Below are positions 55,962 to 64,000 of a stretch of 64,000 bases of DNA, in pieces. Position 1 is the stretch's first letter, and every line of letters begins with the position of its first letter. Origin of the DNA: Blastococcus sp. CPCC 205250 (GTDB lineage Bacteria > Actinomycetota > Actinomycetes > Mycobacteriales > Geodermatophilaceae); contig NZ_JABGCG010000001.1 of the NCBI RefSeq assembly GCF_019799925.1, positions 434,001-498,000 of the forward strand, written 5' to 3'. Below the pieces are notes generated by a model. The model had not been told where the DNA came from. It made no database searches and was given only the letters and a program-made list of their open reading frames with translations. The translations under genes and the position numbers were made by a program.

Positions 55962-57473
55962 TCAGGCCGGGCCGACCAGCCCGGCGACGATCTCGGCCGA
56001 CAGCGTGACCAGGGGCAGCCCGCCGCCCGGGTGGGCCGAGCCGCCCACCAGGAACAGCCCCGGCACCGGGCCGGCGTTGCCGGGACGCAGGAAGGCCGCC
56101 CGGGCGCCGTTGCTCGACGTGCCGTAGATCGAGCCGCCGACGCTGCGGGTCTCCCGCGCGAGGTCGGCCGGCGTGCGACTGACGCACCAGCGGACCCGGT
56201 CGCGCACGTCCAGCCCGCGGCGGGCCATGACCTCCAGCACCCGCCCGGCGTAGCGGTCCGCGAGCCCCGGCTCGTCCCAGTCGACGCCGCCGGCCGGGTC
56301 GTGCCGGGGCGCGTTGACGAGCACGAACCAGGACTCGCTGTCGTCGTCGGGGCGGGTCGCCCGGTCGTCGGGGGCGCTCACGTAGACGGTGGGGTCCTCG
56401 ACCGGGCGGGGAGCGCCGCGGTGCCGGCCCGCGCCGAAGACCGCGTCGAACTCGGCGTCGTAGTCCTCGGGGAAGAGGACGGTGTGGTGGGCCAGACCCG
56501 GCGTGCGGCCGCGCAGGGCCAGCAGCAGCACGAAGCCCGACAGCGAGGGGGTGCTGCGCGCGAGGTCCCGGCGCACCCGCCGGGCCGCCCGCAGCGGGGG
56601 CAGCAGGTCGCGGTAGAGCGCAGCGGCGTCGGCACCGGAGACCACGACGTCGGCGCGCACCACCTCGCCGCCGGCCAGGGCTACGCCGGCGGTGCGCCCG
56701 CCCTCGACGAGCACCCGCTCCACCGTCGCGCCGGTGCGGATCCGCGCGCCCCGCTCGACGGCGCGGTGGGCCACGGCCTGCGCGAGCCGGCGCAGCCCGC
56801 CGGGCACGTACCAGGAGCCGAAGGCCTGCTCGGCGTACGGCACGGTGGCCAGCACCGCCGGGGCCCGGCGCGGGTCGGAGCCGGAGTAGGTCGCGTAGCG
56901 GTCGAGCAGCATCCGCAGCTCGGGGGAGCGCAGGTGGGCGCCGCCCAGCCCGCGCAGGGTGCGCCAGGGGGCGACGGTGGCGACGTCGCGGCCGCTGCGG
57001 GCCAACCGGGCCAGCGTGGCGGCGCCGGCCAGCGGTGAGCGCAGGAACGGCTGCTCGGTGACCCGCCACATCCGCTCGGCCCGCGCCATCAGCGCGGCCC
57101 ACTGCGCGCCGGTGCCCGCGCCCAGCGCCGCGTCCATCGCCGCGGGGATCTCCGCCGCGTGCCCGGGGACGTCGAGCGTGGCACCGCCGGCGAAGCGGTA
57201 GGAGACCGCGGGGTCGAGCCGCACGAGGTCGAGCGTCTCCTCCAGCGGCGCGCCGGTGGCGGCGAACAGGTCTCGGTACACCTGCGGCAGCGTCACCAGG
57301 CTCGGGCCGGTGTCGAAGCCGTGGCCGTCGCGGGCGTACCAGCCCAGCTTGCCGCCGACCGTGGGCGCCTGCTCGAGCACGGTGACGTCGTGGCCGAGCG
57401 CCGCCAGCCGGGCCGCCGCCGCCAGTCCGCCCAGCCCGGCGCCCACCACCGCCACCCGCGCCATGCCGGCCAC
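55962..57473 (-). CDS. CrtI-type phytoene desaturase-like FAD enzyme
   Basis: 503 residues. FAD motif VAVVGAGLGGLAAAARLAALGHDVTVLEQ at the N-terminus, GGKLGWYARDGHGFDTGPSLVTLP, and the C-terminal FLVGGSAHPGGGLPLVTLSAEIVAGL, which is the bacterial-type phytoene dehydrogenase signature. It desaturates or oxidises a carotenoid. No crtB, crtE or lycopene cyclase is nearby, so product is open. An alternative ATG lies at 57464. Confidence 0.87.
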   Translation of the reverse strand: MAGMARVAVVGAGLGGLAAAARLAALGHDVTVLEQAPTVGGKLGWYARDGHGFDTGPSLVTLPQVYRDLFAATGAPLEETLDLVRLDPAVSYRFAGGATLDVPGHAAEIPAAMDAALGAGTGAQWAALMARAERMWRVTEQPFLRSPLAGAATLARLARSGRDVATVAPWRTLRGLGGAHLRSPELRMLLDRYATYSGSDPRRAPAVLATVPYAEQAFGSWYVPGGLRRLAQAVAHRAVERGARIRTGATVERVLVEGGRTAGVALAGGEVVRADVVVSGADAAALYRDLLPPLRAARRVRRDLARSTPSLSGFVLLLALRGRTPGLAHHTVLFPEDYDAEFDAVFGAGRHRGAPRPVEDPTVYVSAPDDRATRPDDDSESWFVLVNAPRHDPAGGVDWDEPGLADRYAGRVLEVMARRGLDVRDRVRWCVSRTPADLARETRSVGGSIYGTSSNGARAAFLRPGNAGPVPGLFLVGGSAHPGGGLPLVTLSAEIVAGLVGPA

Positions 57474-57512
57474 GGTAGGCGGCCCGGGGCAGCCCGAGGT
57501 CGGCGAGGTCCT

Positions 57513-59201
57513 CTACCGGTGCGGGACGGTGAGCGCCAGGACGGCGAGGTCGTCGGCCTCGTACGGCGAGCCCGCCGTCCGTGCCTGGACGGCGGTGGCG
57601 ATCGTCTCGGCGATGCAGGCGGCGACGTCCGGGCCCGGCCGGGTGAGCAGGCGCAGGAGCCCCTCCTCGCCGAGCTGCTCGCCGGTGGCGTCCCGTGCCT
57701 CGGTGACGCCGTCGGTGTAGAGCACCAGCGACGAGCCCGGGGGCAGCGTGAGCGGCACCGACTCGAACCGGGCGTCGTCGCCGATGCCCAGGGGCCGGCC
57801 GACGACGCCGACCTCCTCCCAGCCCTCGGGCCGGCGCAGCAGCGGCCGCGGGTGGCCGGCGACACCGAGCCGCCCGCGCACCGGCGCGGTGCCGGGCTCC
57901 AGGACCAGGCAGGCCGCGGTCACGAAGCGCAGCGGCCCGTCGGCCTGCTCGTGCAGCAGCGCCGCGTGCACGGCGGCCAGCACGTCGGCCGGGTCGCCGG
58001 AGGCGGCGGCCGCCGCGCGGGCGGTGTGCCGGGTCAGCGACGTGACGGCCGCGGCCTCGGCACCGGTGCCGCAGACGTCGGCGATCAGCACCATCCACCG
58101 CCCGTCGGGCAGCGGGACGACGTCGTAGGTGTCGCCGCCGACCAGCGCGGAACCGCCGCCGGGCCGGTACTGGGCGGCCAGCTCGAGGCCGGGCACGGCC
58201 GGCAGCAGCGAGGGCAGCAGGCTGCGCTGCAGGGTGTCGGCCAGCTCGCGCACCTCGGACTCGGCGCGCAGCCGGCCGAGGAACTGGCCGATCTGCCGGC
58301 CGGCGTTGCCCAGGACCTCCAGCAGCTCGGCGGGCACCGGGCGCAGCTGGCGGGTGAACAGCTCGCAGACCCCGAGGAGCGTGTCGCCGCGCAGCACGGG
58401 GAACGCCACGCCGGTGCGGAACCCCACCGCGCGCGCGGCCGCGGCACCGAAGGGCTCCGGCGAGGTCTGCAGGTCCTCGACGACCACGGGCACCTGCCGG
58501 CGCCAGGTGAGGCCGGGCAGCCCCTCCCCGCGGCGGAAGCGGAGGTCGAGCTTGGCGGCGTGCAGCGCGGCGACGTCGACGCCGGGCACGCCCCAGATCC
58601 CGGCGTAGGTCAGGCGGGCCGCGGCCTCGTCCGGCTGCCACAGCGTGGCGCAGTCCCAGCCCAGCTCGGCGCACAGGCTCGGCAGCAGCCGCTCGAACGC
58701 GACGTCGGCGTCGGGCGCCTCGGTGAGGGCGGCGGTCACCCGCAGGGTCGCCGCCAGGTAGTGGCTGACCTCGAGCTGACGCTCCAGCAGGATCGTCGCG
58801 CTGGCGTCCCGCAGGACGGCGACGACCACCCCGCCGTCGGGCCCCAGCGCGGGGTCGGGCTCCAGCCGGGACAGCGTCAGGTCGATGGCGACCTCGTGAC
58901 CGCGGGCGTGCAGCGCCGGCACCTGGGTGGTCGCCCCGACGAGCTTGCCCTCCCCGGTCCGGCGGAAGCGCGCGAAGCCCGCCCCGTGCCCGTCCCGGTA
59001 GCGCTCGGGCATCAGCACGGTCAGGGACCGTCCGACGAGGTCGGCGGGGCGGTGGCCCAGCAGGCCGGCGACGGCGGCGTTGACGTAGGCGATCCGGCCG
59101 GCGCCGTCGGCGACCACGACGGTGTCCGGCAGCGCCTCCAGCAGCGGCGCTGCGGGTACCTGGGCGACGGGTTCTGCGGTCACCTGCACCCCCCGGGTCA
59201 T
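57513..59201 (-). CDS. PAS-GAF-SpoIIE phosphatase
   Basis: 562 residues. PAS domain at about 20-135 (LPDTVVVADGAGRIAYVNAAVAGLLGH), GAF at about 160-325, SpoIIE/PP2C at about 345-560 with VGGDTYDVVPLPDGRWMVLIADVCGTGAEAAAV and LYTDGVTEARD. The metal-binding Asp residues are kept. It probably dephosphorylates an anti-sigma-factor antagonist in response to a bound ligand or redox signal. No anti-sigma kinase is adjacent. Confidence 0.9.
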   Translation of the reverse strand: MTRGVQVTAEPVAQVPAAPLLEALPDTVVVADGAGRIAYVNAAVAGLLGHRPADLVGRSLTVLMPERYRDGHGAGFARFRRTGEGKLVGATTQVPALHARGHEVAIDLTLSRLEPDPALGPDGGVVVAVLRDASATILLERQLEVSHYLAATLRVTAALTEAPDADVAFERLLPSLCAELGWDCATLWQPDEAAARLTYAGIWGVPGVDVAALHAAKLDLRFRRGEGLPGLTWRRQVPVVVEDLQTSPEPFGAAAARAVGFRTGVAFPVLRGDTLLGVCELFTRQLRPVPAELLEVLGNAGRQIGQFLGRLRAESEVRELADTLQRSLLPSLLPAVPGLELAAQYRPGGGSALVGGDTYDVVPLPDGRWMVLIADVCGTGAEAAAVTSLTRHTARAAAAASGDPADVLAAVHAALLHEQADGPLRFVTAACLVLEPGTAPVRGRLGVAGHPRPLLRRPEGWEEVGVVGRPLGIGDDARFESVPLTLPPGSSLVLYTDGVTEARDATGEQLGEEGLLRLLTRPGPDVAACIAETIATAVQARTAGSPYEADDLAVLALTVPHR

Positions 59202-59280
59202 CGGCTCGCCCCTGAGGATGTCACACGCCGGGTCACGGTCTGCCCACGCGACGTCGACCGGTCGACCGGCCGCCGGAGGC

Positions 59281-60396
59281 TCAGAACGCGTACCGGACGC
59301 GCAACCAGGGCGCGTGGTGGGCGATGAGCTCCTGCAGGCGCTCGACCCCGGCCCGCTTGACGTCGTTGCGGTAGCGCACGTTCCACTGGCCGTTCTGGCT
59401 GCGCTTGGGCTGCTGCAGGTCCGGGCGCCAGAGCAGGTCCTCGGCCTTGGGGTGCCAGCCCAGGTTGACCTCGTGCAGGTCCCGGTTGTGGGTCAGCATG
59501 ATCACCTCGGCCGCGGCCTGCGCCTTGGCGGCGGGCCCGAGCTCGTCGTCGAGCCGGCGCAGCAGCTCCGCCCAGTCGGCCTCCCAGCCCTCCCGCAGCA
59601 CGACGGGGGAGAGGTTGAGGTGCACCTCGTAGCCGGCGGCCACGAAGTCGTCCACGGCGGCGATGCGCTCGGCGATGCGGCTGGTGCGCACGTCGATCAG
59701 CCGGCTGTCGACGTCGGGCATGAGGGAGAACCGGACGCGGGTGCGGCCCTGCGGGTCGAGGTCGAGCAGCTCGCGGTTGACGAACTTCGTCGCGAAGGAC
59801 GCCTTGGCCGTGGGCAGGTCGCGGAACGTGGCCACGAGGTCGGCGACGTTGTCGCTGACCAGGGCGTCGACCGAGCAGTCGCTGTTCTCGCCGATGTCGT
59901 AGACCCACGACTCGGGGTCGCACTGGTCGGGCTCGGTCTTGGGCCCCTGGCGCGCGACGTGCCGGCGCAGGTAGCCGGTGATCTGCTCGATGTTGGTGAA
60001 GACGGTGATCGGGTTGGCGTAGCCCTTGCGCCGCGGCACGTAGCAGTAGGCGCAGGCCATGGCGCAGCCGTTGGCGGTCGAGGGGGCGATCCAGTTCGAC
60101 GAGCGGCTGTTCTCGCGTGCCGACAGCGACTTCTTGACCCCGAGCACCAGCGTCTCGGTCTTGACCCGCACCCAGCGGTCGACGTTGCCGGCGTTGCCGT
60201 TGAGCTCGGGGATCTGCCAGTGCGAGGGCACCTCGACGACCTCGGCGCCGGGGAAGCGCGCCAGCACCTCGCGGCCGCGCGGTGAGTCGAGGGCAGCGGG
60301 CTCGGCGTAGACCTGGCGGACGTCGAGCAGGCGCGGGAGGGAGCCCGGGGAGGCGGGCGTCGGGTGGGCGGGGGACGACGGGGCGGCGGTCTCCAC
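59281..60396 (-). CDS. Spore photoproduct lyase-like radical SAM protein
   Basis: 371 residues. Radical-SAM cluster C111-x3-C115-x2-C118 (CAMACAYC). VPSHWQIPELNG, STANGCAMACAYCYVPRRKGYANPITVF, SPVVLREGWEADWAELLRRLDDELG and the C-terminal WLRVRYAF follow the SplB-family pattern. Canonical SplB repairs the thymine spore photoproduct; members in non-endospore actinobacteria may act on UV damage in dry DNA or on another substrate. Confidence 0.85.
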   Translation of the reverse strand: METAAPSSPAHPTPASPGSLPRLLDVRQVYAEPAALDSPRGREVLARFPGAEVVEVPSHWQIPELNGNAGNVDRWVRVKTETLVLGVKKSLSARENSRSSNWIAPSTANGCAMACAYCYVPRRKGYANPITVFTNIEQITGYLRRHVARQGPKTEPDQCDPESWVYDIGENSDCSVDALVSDNVADLVATFRDLPTAKASFATKFVNRELLDLDPQGRTRVRFSLMPDVDSRLIDVRTSRIAERIAAVDDFVAAGYEVHLNLSPVVLREGWEADWAELLRRLDDELGPAAKAQAAAEVIMLTHNRDLHEVNLGWHPKAEDLLWRPDLQQPKRSQNGQWNVRYRNDVKRAGVERLQELIAHHAPWLRVRYAF

Positions 60397-60476
60397 ACCG
60401 GGTACAGCAGGTCGCCGGGAGGGGCTGTTCCGCCGGGCCCTGCGCCCATCCCCACACCGGGGACGGGAATGACCGG

Positions 60477-61220
60477 TCAGGTCGCGGCGGCGTCAGGAGG
60501 CATCAGCGAGGTCGGCGACACGCGGCCGCAGAGCAGGTCGGCGGCGACGTCCTCCACCGGCCGGCCGGCGCTGTAGGCAGCGGCCCGGAGCAGGTCCAGC
60601 CCGCCGCGGGCGTCGGTGCGGTGGGCGACGCTGAGCTGGCCGATCGCCTCCCAGACCAGTGCCCGGCGGCGTGCGGCGGGCGTGCGCAGCCACTCCGGGC
60701 CGTGCGCGGGCTCCCAGTCCGACCAGACCGCGGCCTCGCTCAGCGCGGAGGTGATCAGCCCGCCGACCGCCAGCGCCTCGAAGACCGGCAGGCGGGGCAC
60801 CGCGGCCTCGTCGGTGAAGTAGAGGTCGATGGCGACGTTGCCGGCCAGCGAGAGCGGCAGCGGGAGCGCGACGACGCCCCGGTAGGGCGTGCGGGTGAGC
60901 AGGAGCTCGGCGAAGGGCAGCCAGCGGCGGCGCAGGTCGTCGGTCATCGCGAAGACCGGCTCGCCGCCGTGGTGGGCGGCCAGGCACGGGCCGGTGCCGA
61001 CGGTGAACTGCAGCCGTTCGGCGGTCGCGGCGTCGTCCGAGCTGGCGCCGAGGGGGAGTCGGCGGCCCGACCCGTCCTGCACGCTCAGCCCGGCGCCGTC
61101 CACCGGCAACGTCCGGGCGCAGGCCCGCATCAGCCGCACGGGCAGGAGCTCGGGCCCGGCCAGGCCGGGCTCCGCGGCCTGCTCGAGCGCCGAGCCGAAC
61201 CGCTCCGCGATGGTCACCAT
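60477..61220 (-). CDS. GAF domain regulator with ANTAR-like tail
   Basis: 247 residues. GAF fold at about 15-165 (LMRACARTLPVDGAGLSVQDGSGRRLPLGASSD ... FTVGTGPCLAAHHGGEPVF). C-terminal ALVWEAIGQLSVAHRTDARGGLDLLRAAAYSAGRPVEDVAADLL follows the helical ANTAR RNA-binding pattern but is degenerate. It may bind nascent RNA and antiterminate. ATG at 61220. Confidence 0.78.
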   Translation of the reverse strand: MVTIAERFGSALEQAAEPGLAGPELLPVRLMRACARTLPVDGAGLSVQDGSGRRLPLGASSDDAATAERLQFTVGTGPCLAAHHGGEPVFAMTDDLRRRWLPFAELLLTRTPYRGVVALPLPLSLAGNVAIDLYFTDEAAVPRLPVFEALAVGGLITSALSEAAVWSDWEPAHGPEWLRTPAARRRALVWEAIGQLSVAHRTDARGGLDLLRAAAYSAGRPVEDVAADLLCGRVSPTSLMPPDAAAT

Positions 61221-61282
61221 CCCCCGGGGATGCCCGCCCGGGGCAGGCACCAACCGGCGGCCCCCTCCGGGCCCGGCCGGGG

Positions 61283-62407
61283 TCAGCCCTCCGTGCGGCC
61301 CGCGCGGTGGGTGTAGGCGGCCTCGCGGACGGCGTCGTCGGACTCCAGCCCCGCGCCGAGCGCCCCGCCGACCGTGGCCAGGGAGCAGGTGAGCCAGGCC
61401 AGTTCGAGGTAGTCCGACAGGTGCGCGCCGTGTCCCAGCCCCTCGGAGAACAGCGGCTCCACCACGAGCAGCAGCCCGCCGGCCAGCGCGAGGAGGAACA
61501 GGACGGCGTACAGCGACAGCACGCCGATGACCACCGTGGCCGCGGTCGCCACGTTGAACAGGACCACCTGTTTGCGCACCCGCCGTCCGCGCGGCCGCTC
61601 CCACAGCTCCGCGCCGACGATCAGCGTGACCACCACGGCGACGACGGAGCCGAGCGCGACGACGGTCAGCCGCACCCAGCCGAACGAGTCCGCCAGCCGC
61701 CACACGTCGCCGGTGATGAGCGCGAAGACCCCCGCCGCGACCGCGGCGGTCAGCGCCCGGGACAGCCGGATCGCCAGCCGCCACGGCTGGTTGGCCCGCA
61801 CCATCCCGACGAGCAGCCGCAGGTTCCCGCTGAGCACGCGCGCGGTGAAGGCCATCCCCTCGGTGCCGTCGGCGTCGTCGGCGGCGAGCTGGCGCAGCCG
61901 CCGGCCCAGCGCCTCGCGGTCGTCGTCGTCGACCTCGCCGTCGCCGGTGCCCAGCAGCGAGCGCACGAGGCCGACCGCCGTCTCCAGCGCCCGCCGGTGC
62001 CGCCCGACCGCGCCCAGCGCGGGCAGGGAGATCAGCGCGACGCCGTGCACCGGGCTGGCCGTGCCGACCACCGGCCGGCGGGACACCTCCAGGGGCACGT
62101 CGGTCAGGGTCACCGCGAGGTCCCAGTCCTCGGCGAGCAGCCGGGTGCGGGTCGCGGCGACGATCTCGTCGTCGTCGGCCGGCGGCTGCACCAGGCCGTC
62201 CTCGACGGCCCGCACCTCCCAGCGGACCTCGGGGTGCTGGGCGGTCAGCTCGGCGGCCAGCTCCGGGGCGAGCCGGGTCGCCAGCTCGGTCGCCGCGCCG
62301 GGTGCGGCGACGAGCCCGACCACGACGTCGGGCAGCGCGGCACCGCCTGCCGGCCGGTCCGGCGTCCGGCCGGCCGACACCTGCTCGTCCTCGCCGAGGG
62401 CGCTCAC
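61283..62407 (-). CDS. Unknown protein with C-terminal membrane domain
   Basis: 374 residues. A soluble N-terminal half (VVVGLVAAPGAATELATRLAPELAAELTAQHPEVRWEV; DWDLAVTLTDVPLEVSRRPVVGTASPVHGVALISLPALG) is followed by four TM helices at about 215-370. No family recognised. The GTG overlaps the stop of the SpoIIE gene by 4 bp, so the two are translated together. Confidence 0.7.
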   Translation of the reverse strand: MSALGEDEQVSAGRTPDRPAGGAALPDVVVGLVAAPGAATELATRLAPELAAELTAQHPEVRWEVRAVEDGLVQPPADDDEIVAATRTRLLAEDWDLAVTLTDVPLEVSRRPVVGTASPVHGVALISLPALGAVGRHRRALETAVGLVRSLLGTGDGEVDDDDREALGRRLRQLAADDADGTEGMAFTARVLSGNLRLLVGMVRANQPWRLAIRLSRALTAAVAAGVFALITGDVWRLADSFGWVRLTVVALGSVVAVVVTLIVGAELWERPRGRRVRKQVVLFNVATAATVVIGVLSLYAVLFLLALAGGLLLVVEPLFSEGLGHGAHLSDYLELAWLTCSLATVGGALGAGLESDDAVREAAYTHRAGRTEG

Positions 62408-63612
62408 ACCCGCAGCCCGTCCTCGGCGCCGGTGCGCCACTCGACGAGCACGATGCTCGCGTCGTCCTGGAGCTGGCCGGCCTGGTGCTGCATCACGCTG
62501 CCCATCAGCCGGCGCATCGTCTCCGGCGGCGCCTCGCCGGCCCGCTCCGCGCGGACGATGAGGTCGGCCAGCCGCTCCTCGCCGAAGAACTCCCCGGCCG
62601 GGGAGCGCGCCTCGACCACGCCGTCGGTGTACAGGACCACCCGGTCGCCGGGCCGCAGCTGCGTCGCGCACAGCTCCGGCGGGCCCGCCTGCAGTCCCAG
62701 CGGCCGGGCCGGCGGACAGGCCGGCGGGCGGATCAGCGCGCCGTCGCGGACGACGATCGGGGCGGGGTGCCCGCAGTTCACCCACTCCAGCCGGCCGCTG
62801 TGCTTGTCCAGGCGGGCCAGCGCGGCGGTGGCGAACTGGCTGGCGGGGAACTGGTCGGCGATCACCGCGTCCATCGCCGCGGCGATGTCGGGCAGGTCCA
62901 GTCCGGAGCGGCGACCGTGCCGGTAGGCCCCGACGGCGGCACTGGCGAGCAGGGCGGCGGACAGGCCGTGGCCGACGGCGTCGAGCACCATGAGGTCGAC
63001 GACGGGGTCGTTGGCGGCGTAGTCGAAGGTGTCGCCGCCGATGTCGTAGACCGGTTCCAGCGCCCCGGTGACGACGACGCGGTCGCTGGCGTAGGTGAGC
63101 GGCGGCAGCAGGCCCCACTGGATCTCCGCGGCCAGGCTCAGCGGCCGGCGCCGGCGGAGCCGGGCCAGGGCGTCGCTGTACGCGTCCCGGGTGACCGTCA
63201 GCTCGGCGACCAGGGACGCGAGGTCCCGCGCCTCCTGCTCGAGGGCGTCGTCGGGCTCGCCGTCCAGGACCAGTTCCAGGACGCCGAGCCGCTCCGCGCC
63301 GTCCAGCAGCGGCACCCACAGCCGCGTCCGGCCGTCGGGGGCGGGGGAGCGCACCGGCTCCACGCGGCGGAACGCCCGGCCTGCGGTGGAGCCGTCGATC
63401 GTGGTCTCGCGCCGCTCGGCGACGCCCTCGCCGGTCAGGGGGACCAGCGCGTGCTGGGCGTAGTCGGCGAGCCAGATCACGGTCTCGCGGGCACCCAGCA
63501 GCGCGGCGTGCTCGGCGACGACGGTGCCCAGCCGGGTGGCCGGGAGGTGGTGGGACGCCCGGAGCAGCGACCGGATGGGGTCGGCGTCGGAGACGGACGT
63601 CGGGGGGCTCAC
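62404..63612 (-). CDS. GAF-SpoIIE phosphatase
   Basis: 402 residues from the GTG at 63612 (a start 18 nt upstream is possible). A GAF-like domain at about 15-130 precedes the phosphatase: IQWGLLPPLTYASDRVVVTGALEPVYDIGGDTFDYAANDPVVDLMVLDAVGHGLSAALLAS and LYTDGVVEARSPAGEFFGEERL. Co-translated with the membrane protein downstream. Confidence 0.88.
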   Translation of the reverse strand: MSPPTSVSDADPIRSLLRASHHLPATRLGTVVAEHAALLGARETVIWLADYAQHALVPLTGEGVAERRETTIDGSTAGRAFRRVEPVRSPAPDGRTRLWVPLLDGAERLGVLELVLDGEPDDALEQEARDLASLVAELTVTRDAYSDALARLRRRRPLSLAAEIQWGLLPPLTYASDRVVVTGALEPVYDIGGDTFDYAANDPVVDLMVLDAVGHGLSAALLASAAVGAYRHGRRSGLDLPDIAAAMDAVIADQFPASQFATAALARLDKHSGRLEWVNCGHPAPIVVRDGALIRPPACPPARPLGLQAGPPELCATQLRPGDRVVLYTDGVVEARSPAGEFFGEERLADLIVRAERAGEAPPETMRRLMGSVMQHQAGQLQDDASIVLVEWRTGAEDGLRV

Positions 63613-63670
63613 GATCGAGCAGCGTCGCATCCCGCCCGCGGGCTCCGCGCGGGGCCCTGCCCCCGAGGGG

Positions 63671-64000
63671 TCAGCCCGGCTCGCGCAGCGGCAGCACGGC
63701 CGGACCGTGCGGGCCGGCCACGACCTGGGCGCGGGCTCCGTAGTACTCCTGCAGGGCCGCCGGGGTGAGGACGTCGGTCGGCACGCCCTCGGCCACCACC
63801 CGGCCGGCCGACAGCAGCGCCAGCCGGTCGGCGTACTGCCCGGCCAGCGTGAGGTCGTGCAGGGTGCTGAGCACCGTGATGCCGTCCTGCCGGCGCAGCG
63901 CGTCGACGAGGTCGAGCACCTGCTGGGCGTGGCCGAGGTCCAGGGCCGCGGTCGGCTCGTCCAGCAGCAGCACCCGCGGCTGCTGGGCCAGGGCCCGGGC
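63671..64000 (-). CDS. ABC transporter ATPase, iron/haem/cobalamin type, C-terminal part
   Basis: The last 109 residues are present; the Walker A part lies beyond the right edge. RALAQQPRVLLLDEPTAALDLGHAQQVLDLV is Walker B, STLHDLTLAGQYADRLALLSAGRVVAEG the H-loop, and VLTPAALQEYYGARAQVV the tail typical of FecE/HmuV/BtuD ATPases. Import of a metal chelate is inferred. Confidence 0.85.
   Translation of the reverse strand, partial: ARALAQQPRVLLLDEPTAALDLGHAQQVLDLVDALRRQDGITVLSTLHDLTLAGQYADRLALLSAGRVVAEGVPTDVLTPAALQEYYGARAQVVAGPHGPAVLPLREPG

Noticed and set aside
55962..57473. Carotenoid biosynthesis cluster
   Set aside because: Only the CrtI-like gene is present; the nearby methyltransferase and DinB genes show no carotenoid-specific features.

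Overview
The window is 64 kb of very high-GC DNA, densely packed, with many GTG starts, 4-bp stop/start overlaps and perfect GC-rich hairpins between convergent genes. Mycothiol synthesis (mshB), the actinobacterial-type dapD, a DUF3117 gene beside tagA, a seven-iron ferredoxin next to dapC, and SpoIIE/GAF/ANTAR-type signalling point to an actinomycete. Overall gene content and style suggest Geodermatophilaceae (Blastococcus/Geodermatophilus/Modestobacter-like), which is an inference. No rRNA, tRNA, transposase, CRISPR array or prophage genes were seen.

Layout. 1-0.67 kb: the N-terminal 223 residues of a reverse transcriptase running off the left edge. 0.9-7 kb: LURP-one-like protein, small membrane protein, DUF6204-like protein, a secreted TasA/CalY-like protein, a DUF1028 protein and a large GGDEF-EAL membrane protein. 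6.5-8.8 kb: HxlR regulator and thioesterase divergent from a thiolase, sharing a two-operator promoter. 8.9-12.4 kb: three-gene succinate dehydrogenase operon. 12.6-14 kb: molybdopterin oxidoreductase plus flavin reductase. 14-24.7 kb: M1 peptidase, GNAT, FNT channel, ABC exporter, serine hydrolase, DUF1801 and DUF1990 proteins, HipA-like kinase with DUF3037 partner, PhoX phosphatase. 24.7-28.9 kb: pterin dehydratase and a sulfate-assimilation block (leader peptide, sir, zinc ribbon, cysH; rrf2, cysC). 29-36.1 kb: SRPBCC-Nudix fusion, CsbD, five-gene peptide ABC importer. 36.2-45 kb: mshB, ferredoxin, dapC, dapD, dapE with small neighbours. 45-51.2 kb: LOG-family protein, DivIVA-like protein, DNA alkylation repair, MerR, exporters, tagA, DUF3117. 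51.2-57.5 kb: leucyl aminopeptidase with an unknown Rossmann protein, methyltransferase, DinB, CrtI-like desaturase. 57.5-64 kb: two SpoIIE phosphatases, SplB-like radical SAM enzyme, GAF/ANTAR-like regulator, membrane protein, and a partial ABC ATPase at the right edge.

How genes work together: dapC-dapD-dapE supply lysine/meso-DAP; sir-cysH-cysC make cysteine-level sulfur, which also feeds mycothiol; SDH links TCA flux to the quinone pool; the SpoIIE/GAF proteins and the c-di-GMP enzyme form a signalling layer. The least expected items are the reverse transcriptase, the symmetric HxlR promoter, the leaderless cysteine leader peptide, the CTG-only start for dapC, and the tandemly duplicated stop/start junction between the HipA-like kinase and DUF3037.
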